64,000 nt of DNA. It comes from Paenilisteria newyorkensis. GTDB lineage: Bacteria > Bacillota > Bacilli > Lactobacillales > Listeriaceae. Numbering within the stretch: the stretch's first letter is position 1; every line of letters begins with the position of its first letter. The notes beneath the pieces are model-generated. The model made no database searches. It was not told the origin of the DNA and saw only the letters and a program-made list of their open reading frames with translations. Below, in pieces: positions 11,069 to 19,164 of this stretch. The DNA is taken from assembly GCF_000766145.1 (NCBI RefSeq), contig NZ_JNFB01000040.1, positions 120,643-184,642 of the forward strand, given 5' to 3'. The position numbers were made by a program, and so were the translations under genes.

Positions 11069-12145
11069 TTAATTCGCCATTTTGAAATTCTTATCTGTTA
11101 ATTTGAACTTCCCTTGCAAGCCAGACGTGATGTATACCTTTTTCTCTTTACTTACAAAAATCGCTTCGACGCCTTTGTATGTCTCGATGAAGTCCATACC
11201 GCCTTGGATGCCTTTGGAGAATGTCGCTGTGGACAAGCCGTCGCCGTCAATCGATTTCTTAGAGACAATGGACACACCTGCAATGTCGTTGTCGAATGGA
11301 TAACCTGTTTTCGGATCGAGTAAATGGTGGTATTTCACTCCATCTACTTCTAGGAAACGCTCGTAAATCCCTGATGTAACGATGGATTTGTTGGCTTCTG
11401 GAATCGTACCAATGACTGTACCGCGTGATTCGAATGGATCTTGAATACCCACAACCCAGTCGCCACCTTTAGGACTGTCACCTTTCACGATGATATTTCC
11501 GCCGAGATCAATAATCGCTGTCGTTACTTTGTTTTCATCTAACACATCGGCTACTTCATCTGCAATGTAACCTTTAGCAATAGCGCCGAGATCAAGCTCC
11601 ATGCCCTTTTCTTCTAGGTAAACCGTCTTTTTAGCATCGTCTAACTTCACTTTTTTATAATCAATTAGTGGCAAAACTGCGTCGATTTCTGCTTGGCTCG
11701 GTTTTCTCGCGTCATCAAAACCGATGTGCCATAGAGAAGTCAGCGGGCCAATCGTGATGTCGAAGCTACCACCTGAGCTCGCGCTATATTTCAAGCCTTC
11801 TTTAATAAGATAGTAAACATCATCGTTCACCTTCACAGGGTTTTTACCGGCAGCCAAGTTCACCTTGTCTACTTCAGAAGTTTTACCGCTATCGCTCGTC
11901 GTAATCTGCTTATCTAGCTCCTTGATTCGGTCAAAGGCTTTGAGAAGGACGTCCTCTTTTCCTTTGTCGTAAATTTTAACTACATTGATTGTCCCCATTA
12001 AAAAATCGGTTTTTGTATATGGTTGGGCAAGTATTTCTGAATCATTATCTTCTGATGCGCTGCTTTTCTTCGTATCGTCGTTCCCACATGCTGTAACAAC
12101 GACCGCTAAAAGCATGAGCGTGATTAAAATATAAAATTTCTTCAT
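11069..12145 (-). CDS. fmnB: ApbE-type FAD:protein FMN transferase lipoprotein (FmnB)
   Basis: A 358-aa exported lipoprotein: charged start MKK, hydrophobic stretch, lipobox VVTAC with Cys at about residue 20. ApbE family marks are DFLMGTINVVKIYD near the start of the mature part, DLGAIAKGYIADEVADVL, and GGNIIVKGDSPKGGDWVVGIQDP. The family moves FMN from FAD onto a Thr of target proteins outside the membrane; the neighbouring PplA carries two target motifs. The ATG at 12145 has a GGAAAGGTG site and starts the signal peptide. Longer in-frame codons upstream run through the promoter and are not coding. Confidence 0.93.
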   Translation of the reverse strand: MKKFYILITLMLLAVVVTACGNDDTKKSSASEDNDSEILAQPYTKTDFLMGTINVVKIYDKGKEDVLLKAFDRIKELDKQITTSDSGKTSEVDKVNLAAGKNPVKVNDDVYYLIKEGLKYSASSGGSFDITIGPLTSLWHIGFDDARKPSQAEIDAVLPLIDYKKVKLDDAKKTVYLEEKGMELDLGAIAKGYIADEVADVLDENKVTTAIIDLGGNIIVKGDSPKGGDWVVGIQDPFESRGTVIGTIPEANKSIVTSGIYERFLEVDGVKYHHLLDPKTGYPFDNDIAGVSIVSKKSIDGDGLSTATFSKGIQGGMDFIETYKGVEAIFVSKEKKVYITSGLQGKFKLTDKNFKMAN

Positions 12146-12202
12146 TTGGATTGCACCTTTCCTTGTTTGGAATGAAATATAATATGCCTTTGTCGCTATT
12201 TT

Positions 12203-12231
12203 AATGTATCGGTGATTCGCATCATTGTCAA
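12203..12231 (-). promoter_or_regulatory. Promoter of fmnB-dmkA-ecfT
   Basis: TTGACA (12226-12231), 17-bp spacer, TACATT (12203-12208), about 60 nt before the fmnB ATG and directly after the pplA terminator. This is close to the sigma-A consensus, so fmnB-dmkA-ecfT can be transcribed independently of pplA. Confidence 0.75.
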
Positions 12232-12253
12232 GGAAGTCGAGTAACCCCAACAA

Positions 12254-12291
12254 AAAAGGCTCCAGAGTTTTCGCCCTGAAGCCCTTCTTCG
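12254..12291 (-). terminator. Terminator after pplA
   Basis: The hairpin AAGGGCTTCAGGG / CTCTGGAGCCTT is followed by a run of T (A-run at 12252-12257 on plus), just downstream of the pplA stop. It separates abundant pplA mRNA from the fmnB transcript. Confidence 0.85.
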
Positions 12292-12307
12292 TTCCTTGCT
12301 ATTTTAC

Positions 12308-13210
12308 TTATTCAGAGTCAACTTTATTGAAAACTTTAATCATATCTGTGTTACCAGATTGCGCTGCATTGTAAAGTTGTGCTGCGTAGATTCTGAATGC
12401 GTCAGATGAATGTGTCGCACCAGTTACTACTGCAACGTCTGCTGGATTTTGTTTAGAAACCAACTCTTTGTTCAATGTCGGGATGTATTCTTGTGGACCT
12501 ACGCCAGTTTTTGCTTTCATGTTTTTCTCGTAGTCAGCGTCGTCTGTTTTTAACTTGCCATCTTTGTCCACATAGTTGTAGTCAGATGTCGTGATTTTGC
12601 CATCTTTTACTTCCATGTTGAACACGACACGGTAGTTGTTAGCATAGTTTTGCTCTTCTAATGAGTATTTACCATCTTGTAAATCTGCACCATTGTTGAT
12701 TTCAATTGTCGCTGTGTCAGCACGTTGCGCCGCTTGAATCAATTGGTTAGAGTAGTTGATGAATGTATCAGAAGAATGTGTTGCTCCTGTTACTACTTCT
12801 ACATCTGCAGCTGATTGTTTAGAAACTAGAGAATCATTCAAAGCTGGGATGTATTCTTGTGGGCCTGTGCCTACTTTAGCTTTCATGTTTTTCTCATAGT
12901 CAGCATCGTCTGTTTTTAGCTTGCCGTCTTTATCTTTGTAGTTGTAATCAGATTCTGTGATTTTATTATCTTTAACTGTGATCGTCATGAAGGCTTTCCA
13001 ACCTTTGTCGTCAAAGTTCTTTTCTTGCAATTTGTAAGTACCGTCTGTCATTGTACCATCTGTTTTAGCATCCGCTTTCTTCGTATCTGTTTGTTTCGTG
13101 TCGCTAGATTTGCTGTCACCGTCGCTACTATTGTCATTACCACACGCTACTAACAACATGCTTGAAGCCATTACTGCCGTCAGGGCCATTACCAACTTTT
13201 TCTTCTTCAT
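12308..13210 (-). CDS. pplA: FMN-carrying extracellular electron transfer lipoprotein (PplA)
   Basis: A 300-aa lipoprotein: MKKKK start, hydrophobic core, lipobox LLVAC (Cys about 23), then a Ser/Asp/Lys-rich linker. Two tandem FMN_bind domains follow (about residues 55-165 and 175-300). Each ends in VVTGATHSSD. The Thr of GAT (about residues 144 and 266) is the expected FMN attachment site. The two domains share long near-identical stretches (for example DKDGKLKTDDADYEKNMKAK), so they arose by recent duplication or are homogenised. In L. monocytogenes PplA shuttles electrons to flavins and external acceptors. The ATG at 13210 has a GGTGGGAG site; the upstream in-frame GTG lies in that site. 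Confidence 0.94.
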   Translation of the reverse strand: MKKKKLVMALTAVMASSMLLVACGNDNSSDGDSKSSDTKQTDTKKADAKTDGTMTDGTYKLQEKNFDDKGWKAFMTITVKDNKITESDYNYKDKDGKLKTDDADYEKNMKAKVGTGPQEYIPALNDSLVSKQSAADVEVVTGATHSSDTFINYSNQLIQAAQRADTATIEINNGADLQDGKYSLEEQNYANNYRVVFNMEVKDGKITTSDYNYVDKDGKLKTDDADYEKNMKAKTGVGPQEYIPTLNKELVSKQNPADVAVVTGATHSSDAFRIYAAQLYNAAQSGNTDMIKVFNKVDSE

Positions 13211-13606
13211 AAAATTTGCTCCCACCTTTTAAAATATTACTTGTGATGACATGAACAATAAAATTGACACGAAATCAACAAGCTCACCTTAATTCCACTT
13301 AAATATAACATTATTGTCTCAATTTGTCTACACACAGTATGCATGATTCGAAAACCAAGAATTTTCAGAAAGCGATTACGTTCTTATTTTGCAATGATTT
13401 TTTTAAATTTTTCCCACTCAAATGGGGTTTGTTGCCCTGTGAAGGTTTTCACCTATTAATTCGCGTTTGTTTCTCATTTTTTGAGGGTAAAGACCCTAGA
13501 CAGCCTTTGTTCTATCTGTTAAACTGGGTTAGGTTATTACTATAATGTTTTGGAACGCAGGACTTATAATTTTTGTGAATATACTTACAAGGAGTTGAGA
13601 AAGCAT
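13211..13606. promoter_or_regulatory. Divergent intergenic region between pplA and ndh2, with promoters for both
   Basis: Toward pplA: TAGACA (13325-13330), 17-bp spacer, TATATT (13302-13307). Toward ndh2: TATAAT at 13541-13546 with a weak TTAAAC-type -35 at 13519-13524 and a CAAGGAG site before the ATG. The short palindrome GGGTAAAGACCC lies about 13485-13496, in front of the ndh2 promoter; its role is unknown. No coding frame in the gap looks real. Confidence 0.65.
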
Positions 13607-15490
13607 ATGCCTGAAAAGAATATTGTTTTAATAGGGGCGGGATATGCAGGTGTACATGCGGCTAAGAAATTAGCGAAAAAGTACAAGAGAGACGAATCAG
13701 TAACCATCACGTTGATTGATAGACATTCCTATCATACGATGATGACTGAGTTGCACGAAGTAGCTGGGGGACGTGTTGAGCCAACAGCGATACAGTATGA
13801 TTTGCGTCATTTGTTTAATCGTACGAAAGTCAAATTAGTGACGGACAACGTAACGCACGTTGATCACGAAACGAAAACAGTAACGACCGAAAATGGTAGC
13901 TATCCGTTTGATTACCTCGTTCTTGGTATGGGCGGCGAGCCTAATGACTTCGGCACGCCTGGTGTTAGCGAACACGGATTCACGCTTTGGTCTTGGGAAA
14001 ACGCGGTGAAGTTGCGCGAACATATCGAAACGGTTGTGCATGACGCATCGGAAGAACAAGATGTGGCGAAACGCAAAGCCATGCTTACTTTTGCTATTTG
14101 TGGTTCTGGTTTTACTGGGATCGAAATGGTTGGAGAATTGCTTGACTGGAAAACGCGTCTTGCGAAAGATAATAAGGTCGATGTTTCTGAGATTGAATTG
14201 ATTGTTGTCGAAGCGGCACCAACGATTCTGAACATGCTAGATCGGAAAGATGCTCAAAAAGCGGAAGACTTCATGCTGAAAAAAGGCATCAAGATTCTGA
14301 AAGATGCTGCGATCGTTGAAGTTAAAGCGGAAAGCATCGTTTTGAAATCTGGCGAAGAAATTCCAACGCATACATTAATTTGGACTGCTGGGGTTCGTGC
14401 GAATTCTGATACGAAAGATTACGGTATGGAAACAGCGCGTGCTGGTCGTTTGAAAGTTAATGAATACATGGAAGCTGAGAAGTTCGAAAACACGTACGTT
14501 ATAGGTGACTTGGCTTATTATGAAGAGGAAGAAGGCAAACCGACTCCTCAAATCGTTGAAGCTGCTGAACAAACCGGGATGACTGCTGCTAAAAGTATCA
14601 TCTCAGAAATCAGCGGGACGGAAAAAGAAGCGTATAAAGGGAAATATCACGGTGTCATGGTTTCGATTGGCTCCAAATATGGCGTCGCTAACCTAGGTGG
14701 ATTACGCTTGCACGGTTGGTTCGCGATTTTCATGAAACACATGGTTAACCTTTACTACTTCTTTGGAATCCGTAGTGGTTATTATATGGCGCAATACGTT
14801 TCCCATGAATTTTTCCATATTCGAGATAATCGGAATATTTTCCGCGGTTGGACTTCTCGTTATGGTAACGTACTTTGGACATTGCCGCTTCGTATTTATG
14901 TCGGTTGGTTCTGGGTTGACGAGGCTCTTTCTAAGATTTACGGTGAAACGACGTGGGATAAAGTTAGCCTGACGAACTTAAAACCGTTATTCCAAGGACT
15001 CGGACCTGATTCATGGTTAACTGCGACAACTTCAAAAATGCCATTCGAGTGGTTACAAACAGACGCAACATCTGGCGCGTCACAAGCGGCCGGCGATGCT
15101 GCTGGTGCTGCTGCAACAAACGTAACAACACCAATTTTTGCGCATATGCCTGGTTGGTTTGAATGGATCATGAAACTTATCATGCCAAACCTCGACGTTG
15201 CTCTTTTCATGCAAAAAGTCGTTCCGTTTGTAGAACTTGCAATCGGTCTTGCGCTTGTTGTTGGTCTATTCACTTGGTTAGCTAGTATCGGAAGCGCTGG
15301 ATTCCTAGTTATGTTCACACTCTGCGCTATGCTTGGTTGGGACAAATTCTGGGCGTTACCTGCTTCGATCGCTTTACTAAATGGCGCTGGACGTACATTT
15401 GGTTTAGATTATTGGGCTATGCCTTGGTTACAGAAACATCTTGGGCGCTGGTGGTACGGCAAGGAAAGTTCCATCTACCGCGACAAGTAA
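13607..15490 (+). CDS. ndh2: Type II NADH dehydrogenase of the EET system with membrane extension (Ndh2)
   Basis: A 627-aa protein. Residues 1-400 are a two-dinucleotide-binding flavoprotein: FAD-binding NIVLIGAGYAGVHAAKKLAKK at the N-terminus, the NAD-binding FAICGSGFTGIEMVGEL, and the late FAD motif ENTYVIGDLAYYEEEEG. The C-terminal ~220 residues form a DoxX-like membrane domain with several transmembrane segments, absent from ordinary Ndh enzymes and typical of the EET paralogue. It should move electrons from NADH to the DmkA/DmkB quinone. The ATG at 13607 follows ACAAGGAG; upstream in-frame codons overlap the promoter. It opens the plus-strand half of the locus. Confidence 0.93.
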   Translation: MPEKNIVLIGAGYAGVHAAKKLAKKYKRDESVTITLIDRHSYHTMMTELHEVAGGRVEPTAIQYDLRHLFNRTKVKLVTDNVTHVDHETKTVTTENGSYPFDYLVLGMGGEPNDFGTPGVSEHGFTLWSWENAVKLREHIETVVHDASEEQDVAKRKAMLTFAICGSGFTGIEMVGELLDWKTRLAKDNKVDVSEIELIVVEAAPTILNMLDRKDAQKAEDFMLKKGIKILKDAAIVEVKAESIVLKSGEEIPTHTLIWTAGVRANSDTKDYGMETARAGRLKVNEYMEAEKFENTYVIGDLAYYEEEEGKPTPQIVEAAEQTGMTAAKSIISEISGTEKEAYKGKYHGVMVSIGSKYGVANLGGLRLHGWFAIFMKHMVNLYYFFGIRSGYYMAQYVSHEFFHIRDNRNIFRGWTSRYGNVLWTLPLRIYVGWFWVDEALSKIYGETTWDKVSLTNLKPLFQGLGPDSWLTATTSKMPFEWLQTDATSGASQAAGDAAGAAATNVTTPIFAHMPGWFEWIMKLIMPNLDVALFMQKVVPFVELAIGLALVVGLFTWLASIGSAGFLVMFTLCAMLGWDKFWALPASIALLNGAGRTFGLDYWAMPWLQKHLGRWWYGKESSIYRDK

Positions 15491-15510
15491 TTTTATACGA
15501 TTCATTCATA

Positions 15511-15545
15511 GCGAAAGGCAGCCGAAAAAAACTGCCTTTCGCTAT
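15511..15545 (+). terminator. Terminator after ndh2
   Basis: A perfect 12-bp stem AGCGAAAGGCAG / CTGCCTTTCGCT with an A-rich loop lies about 20 nt after the ndh2 stop, followed by TATATATTTTT. It probably limits readthrough into eetA. Confidence 0.85.
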
Positions 15546-15604
15546 ATATTTTTGGCTTAGTGTATTACAATGAACATAAAGCTAGTTAGAGGGGGAAAAG
15601 AAAC

Positions 15605-16042
15605 GTGAAGGAATATTTACATATGGTGAAGCGTTGGGATGTTATTATCATTGTGCTTTTGACCGTGCTTTCTTTTCTGCCTCTAGCTATTTTTACTTAC
15701 GCGAAATCTCAAGAACCTGCCCCACCAGCTGGCTCGGAGTCGAAGTTGGTCGCGGTGATTAAAGTCGATGGCAAAGAGTTTAAGCGCGTCGATTTGACCG
15801 GTCATACAGGCGTTGATACGTTTAAGGTGACGGCGGATGATGGGGATTACAACGAGATTGAAGTGAAGGATGAGCGGATTCGGATTAGTGCGGCGAATTG
15901 TAATGACCAAGTTTGCGTCCGTGTTGGCGCGATTGGGAAACTCGGCGAGACCATCGTTTGTTTGCCACATAAGGTCGTGATTGAAGTGCAGTCCACAACT
16001 GGTGAGACGGAGCCGGACGATGGGATTGTTATTCCGTCTTAA
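15605..16042 (+). CDS. eetA: EetA: membrane-anchored NusG domain II-like protein
   Basis: A 145-aa protein with one N-terminal transmembrane helix (WDVIIIVLLTVLSFLPLAIF, about residues 11-30) and an extracellular NusG_II-type beta domain. The domain carries ISAANCNDQVCVRVGAIG and ETIVCLPHKVVIEV. Despite the Pfam name, it has no link to transcription. In L. monocytogenes the equivalent gene of the EET locus is required for electron transfer past the membrane. The two conserved Cys pairs could be structural or redox active. The start is a GTG with an AGAGGGGG site; the ATG six codons later lacks a site. Confidence 0.82.
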   Translation: MKEYLHMVKRWDVIIIVLLTVLSFLPLAIFTYAKSQEPAPPAGSESKLVAVIKVDGKEFKRVDLTGHTGVDTFKVTADDGDYNEIEVKDERIRISAANCNDQVCVRVGAIGKLGETIVCLPHKVVIEVQSTTGETEPDDGIVIPS

Positions 16043-16072
16043 GATTAATTTTGAAAAATGGGAGGTGTGTGC

Positions 16073-16609
16073 ATGACTAAAAATAAGCGTTTAGTTTATA
16101 TTGCTTTACTGGCCGCTCAGGCGGTTGTCATTAGCTTGTTGGAGCGCGCGATACCATTCCCGTTCGCCTTCGCGCCTGGTGCCAAGCTCGGTTTGGCGAA
16201 TATTATTACGTGTATTTCCTTGTACACGCTATCCACGAAAGACGCTTTTATGATTGTTTGTATTCGGCTGGTACTCGCTACCTTGCTCGGCGGGACGATT
16301 TCGACGTTTATGTATAGCGCGGCCGGAGCGATTTTGAGTTTTGGCGGTATGTGGTTGGTGAAGAAACTGGGGCCTAAACGTGTCAGCATTATCGGTGTCA
16401 GCACGACTGGCGGGATTCTACATAATGTCGGTCAGCTCGTGATTGCAAGTTGGATCGCCGGTAGCTGGAACGTCATGCTCTACCTGCCTGTCCTCTCGTT
16501 TATCGGGATACTATCAGGGATTGCGGTCGGAATCGCGGCCAATTATTTAATTAAAAATGTACAGACGCTACGTGCTTTCAATAAAACGAATGAACCTATT
16601 CAAAACTAA
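16073..16609 (+). CDS. eetB: EetB: Gx/Hpre_diP_synt_I-type membrane protein
   Basis: A 178-aa polytopic membrane protein of the family often labelled heptaprenyl diphosphate synthase component I. It has five or six hydrophobic segments, the FAFAPGAKLGLANIITC signature near residue 35, and the small-residue-rich VLATLLGGTISTFMYSAAGAI. The family pairs with NusG_II proteins such as EetA, and in Listeria the pair acts in EET. The ATG at 16073 follows GGGAGGTG. It is co-transcribed with eetA (about 30-nt gap) and dmkB (about 18-nt gap). Confidence 0.82.
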   Translation: MTKNKRLVYIALLAAQAVVISLLERAIPFPFAFAPGAKLGLANIITCISLYTLSTKDAFMIVCIRLVLATLLGGTISTFMYSAAGAILSFGGMWLVKKLGPKRVSIIGVSTTGGILHNVGQLVIASWIAGSWNVMLYLPVLSFIGILSGIAVGIAANYLIKNVQTLRAFNKTNEPIQN

Positions 16610-16627
16610 GCGAAATGAGGATGAATT

Positions 16628-17608
16628 ATGCAACTTCACCCGATGTGGGACGCCTATCCAAATCTGCAAACCGATTTGAAAGATGTACTCACAACTATCG
16701 AAAAAAGTATCCAAATCCGAGATAAGCAAGTGGAGAAAAACGTGAAAGATTTGATTCACGCTGGCGGCAAACTGTTGCGCCCTGCTTACGCTATGCTCGC
16801 GGCTCAAATTGGTCCTGATTGGGATCGTGATCGCGCTATCGCGGTTGCCGGTGCCCTAGAAGTCCTACATATGGCGACGCTGATTCATGATGATGTCGTG
16901 GATGATGCGCCGACTAGACGCGGCATTCCGACGATTCACTCGAAATACGGACGCAATTACGCAGTTTATACCGGCGATTATTTATTTTGCATCTGTTTTA
17001 AAATTTTATCGAGTCACGCTAGCTCGGTTGAAAACATCGAATTTAACAGTAAAAACATCGAAAAAATCCTGATGGGCGAACTTGATCAAATGCGGATGCG
17101 CTATGATATCGATGTGACGGTGCGCCAATACTTGTCGCGCATTTCCGGGAAAACGGCGCAACTTTTCGCGCTGAGTACTTTTTCCGGCGCATCTCAAAGT
17201 AAAGCCACTCGTTTTCAAGTACGCAACGCCTGGAATATCGGCCACTATCTAGGCATGGCTTTTCAGATTATCGACGATGTGCTGGATTATACAAGCTCCG
17301 ATGACGGACTCGGAAAACCTGTGTTAAACGACGTCAAACAAGGCGTCTACACACTTCCACTCATCTACGCCATGCAGAAACACCAAGCCGAATTCCAACC
17401 ACTACTCGAAAAACAGCTTGATATGTCCGATGCAGACTTGGAACAACTACTCGCACTCATCACAAAATACAAAGGCGTGGAGCAAGCCTTCACACTAGCC
17501 GATAAATACACCAAAAAAGCGCTCCGGGAAATCAAGCAACTCCCAGCTGGCGATTATCGTGATCAAATGTACGGCCTCACATCTTCTATTTTAAAAAGAA
17601 ACATTTAG
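16628..17608 (+). CDS. dmkB: Polyprenyl diphosphate synthase for the EET quinone (DmkB)
   Basis: A 326-aa trans-polyprenyl diphosphate synthase. First Asp-rich motif LIHDDVVDDAPTRRG (about residue 88), second FQIIDDVLDYTS (about residue 215), with GGKLLRPAY near residue 45. It builds the isoprenoid tail that DmkA attaches to the naphthoate ring. Being separate from the ordinary menaquinone synthase, it lets the EET quinone pool have its own tail length. An AATGAGGATG region precedes the ATG. It is the last gene of the plus-strand unit. Confidence 0.9.
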   Translation: MQLHPMWDAYPNLQTDLKDVLTTIEKSIQIRDKQVEKNVKDLIHAGGKLLRPAYAMLAAQIGPDWDRDRAIAVAGALEVLHMATLIHDDVVDDAPTRRGIPTIHSKYGRNYAVYTGDYLFCICFKILSSHASSVENIEFNSKNIEKILMGELDQMRMRYDIDVTVRQYLSRISGKTAQLFALSTFSGASQSKATRFQVRNAWNIGHYLGMAFQIIDDVLDYTSSDDGLGKPVLNDVKQGVYTLPLIYAMQKHQAEFQPLLEKQLDMSDADLEQLLALITKYKGVEQAFTLADKYTKKALREIKQLPAGDYRDQMYGLTSSILKRNI

Positions 17609-17632
17609 TCCACGCGGATTAAATGTTTCTTT
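17588..17632 (+). terminator. Terminator overlapping the end of dmkB
   Basis: The long stem AAAAAGAAACATTTAGTCC / GGATTAAATGTTTCTTTTT spans the dmkB stop codon and ends in a T-run. The coding end is therefore part of the terminator. Confidence 0.85.
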
Positions 17633-17643
17633 TTATGGCAAAA

Positions 17644-17679
17644 AAATCCGGCTCCCCAAACGAGGAACCGGATTTTTAA
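17644..17679 (-). terminator. Terminator after tuf
   Basis: The hairpin AAAATCCGGCTCC / GGAACCGGATTTT has an 8-nt loop and A/T flanks, just 3' of tuf. The symmetric flanks allow termination from both convergent units (tuf on minus, dmkB on plus). Confidence 0.88.
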
Positions 17680-17686
17680 ATGGATA

Positions 17687-18874
17687 TTATTTAGAGATAG
17701 TCGCTACTACTCCAGCGCCTACAGTACGTCCACCCTCACGGATAGAGAATTTAGTACCTTCTTCAATCGCAACTGGTGCAATTAGTTCTACTGAAATTTC
17801 AACGTTATCGCCAGGCATAACCATTTCAGTACCTTCTGGAAGTGTAACAACACCTGTTACGTCAGTAGTACGGAAATAGAATTGCGGACGGTAGTTATTG
17901 AAGAATGGAGTGTGACGTCCACCCTCTTCTTTTGATAGAACATAAGTTTCAGCTTTGAAAACTGTATGAGGAGTAATCGAACCTGGCTTAGCTAATACTT
18001 GGCCACGTTGGATATCTTCACGAGCTACACCACGTAAAAGTGCGCCAATGTTGTCGCCTGCTTCAGCGTAATCAAGTAACTTACGGAACATTTCTACTCC
18101 AGTTACAACGATTTTCTTAGTGTCTTCAACAAGACCGATAACTTCAACTTCGTCACCGACTTTAACTTGTCCACGTTCAACACGACCTGTAGCAACAGTT
18201 CCACGACCAGTGATTGAGAATACATCCTCAACTGGCATCATGAATGGTTTGTCAGTGTCACGAGTTGGAGTTGGGATATAGCTATCCACAGCGTCCATAA
18301 GTTCGTTAACTTTTTCTTCCCACTCTGGCTCACCTTGAAGAGCTTTAAGAGCAGAACCTTTGATTACTGGAATATCGTCACCAGGGAATTCGTATTCAGT
18401 TAATAGATCACGGATTTCCATTTCAACTAATTCTAGTAATTCTTCGTCATCCACCATGTCACATTTGTTCATGAAGACAACAAGGTAAGGAACACCAACT
18501 TGACGTGAAAGCAAGATGTGCTCACGAGTTTGTGGCATTGGACCATCAGCAGCAGATACTACTAAGATACCACCATCCATTTGCGCAGCACCAGTGATCA
18601 TGTTTTTAACATAATCGGCATGTCCTGGGCAATCTACGTGTGCGTAGTGACGGTTTTCAGTTTCATACTCAACGTGAGCAGTAGAGATTGTGATACCACG
18701 TTCTCTTTCTTCTGGAGCACCATCGATTTGGTCGTATGCAGAAGCTTCTGCAAAACCTTTTTTAGATAGTACAGTAGTGATTGCAGCTGTTAAAGTAGTT
18801 TTACCATGATCGACGTGTCCGATAGTACCAACGTTAACATGGGGTTTTGAGCGGTCAAATTTTTCTTTAGCCAT
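17687..18874 (-). CDS. tuf: Elongation factor Tu
   Basis: EF-Tu (395 aa) delivers aminoacyl-tRNA to the ribosome. G1 [10 protein letters not shown], switch [11 protein letters not shown]3 [12 protein letters not shown] and G4 NKCDMVDD are in order in domain 1, and domains 2-3 are full length. It is the last gene of the str cluster but has its own promoter and is separated from fusA by 290 nt containing a repeat hairpin. The start has an AAGGAGGAA site. Confidence 0.97.
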   Translation of the reverse strand: MAKEKFDRSKPHVNVGTIGHVDHGKTTLTAAITTVLSKKGFAEASAYDQIDGAPEERERGITISTAHVEYETENRHYAHVDCPGHADYVKNMITGAAQMDGGILVVSAADGPMPQTREHILLSRQVGVPYLVVFMNKCDMVDDEELLELVEMEIRDLLTEYEFPGDDIPVIKGSALKALQGEPEWEEKVNELMDAVDSYIPTPTRDTDKPFMMPVEDVFSITGRGTVATGRVERGQVKVGDEVEVIGLVEDTKKIVVTGVEMFRKLLDYAEAGDNIGALLRGVAREDIQRGQVLAKPGSITPHTVFKAETYVLSKEEGGRHTPFFNNYRPQFYFRTTDVTGVVTLPEGTEMVMPGDNVEISVELIAPVAIEEGTKFSIREGGRTVGAGVVATISK

Positions 18875-18952
18875 TTTAATATTTCCTCCTTAATGTTTAA
18901 AAAAATTATTGATAACACGCGGAAACAAATCCGCGCGAATCTTGTTACTATA

Positions 18953-18981
18953 GTTATACAGGATACAACAAAAGTTTGCAA
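18953..18981 (-). promoter_or_regulatory. Promoter of tuf
   Basis: TTGCAA (18976-18981), 17-bp spacer, TATAAC (18953-18958). A short GC-rich hairpin (CGCGCGGATTTG..CCGCGTG) follows in the untranslated leader. It allows tuf expression above that of fusA. Confidence 0.75.
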
Positions 18982-19038
18982 TCAATCCAATCGGCTAACC
19001 GTTCATTTCATACGCCAAACTTGCCTGTAACGCTACAC

Positions 19039-19163
19039 CTCAGCGGATCGACAAATGCTTAGATTCTAGGCAATTTCGAGTACCGGAGCGGAGCGTACAT
19101 CGGTACGTGAGCACCGGAACGCAGGAATTAACGACGGAGATGAGCGTTTGTCGATTCGCTGAT
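19039..19163 (-). repeat. Long-hairpin repeat family 1, copy A (fusA-tuf gap)
   Basis: A ~125-bp element with imperfect terminal inverted repeats of about 22 bp (CTCAGCGGATCGACAAATGC at 19039, matched by GAGCGTTTGTCGATTCGCTGAT at 19142 read in reverse). In minus-strand sense the centre reads TTCCGG-TGCTCACGTACCG.., then GTACGCTCCGCTCCGG, which is the family's conserved apical block. It starts one base after the fusA stop. Copies B and C are at 32133-32256 and 46180-46306, in the opposite orientation relative to transcription. Confidence 0.8.
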
Positions 19164-19164
19164 C

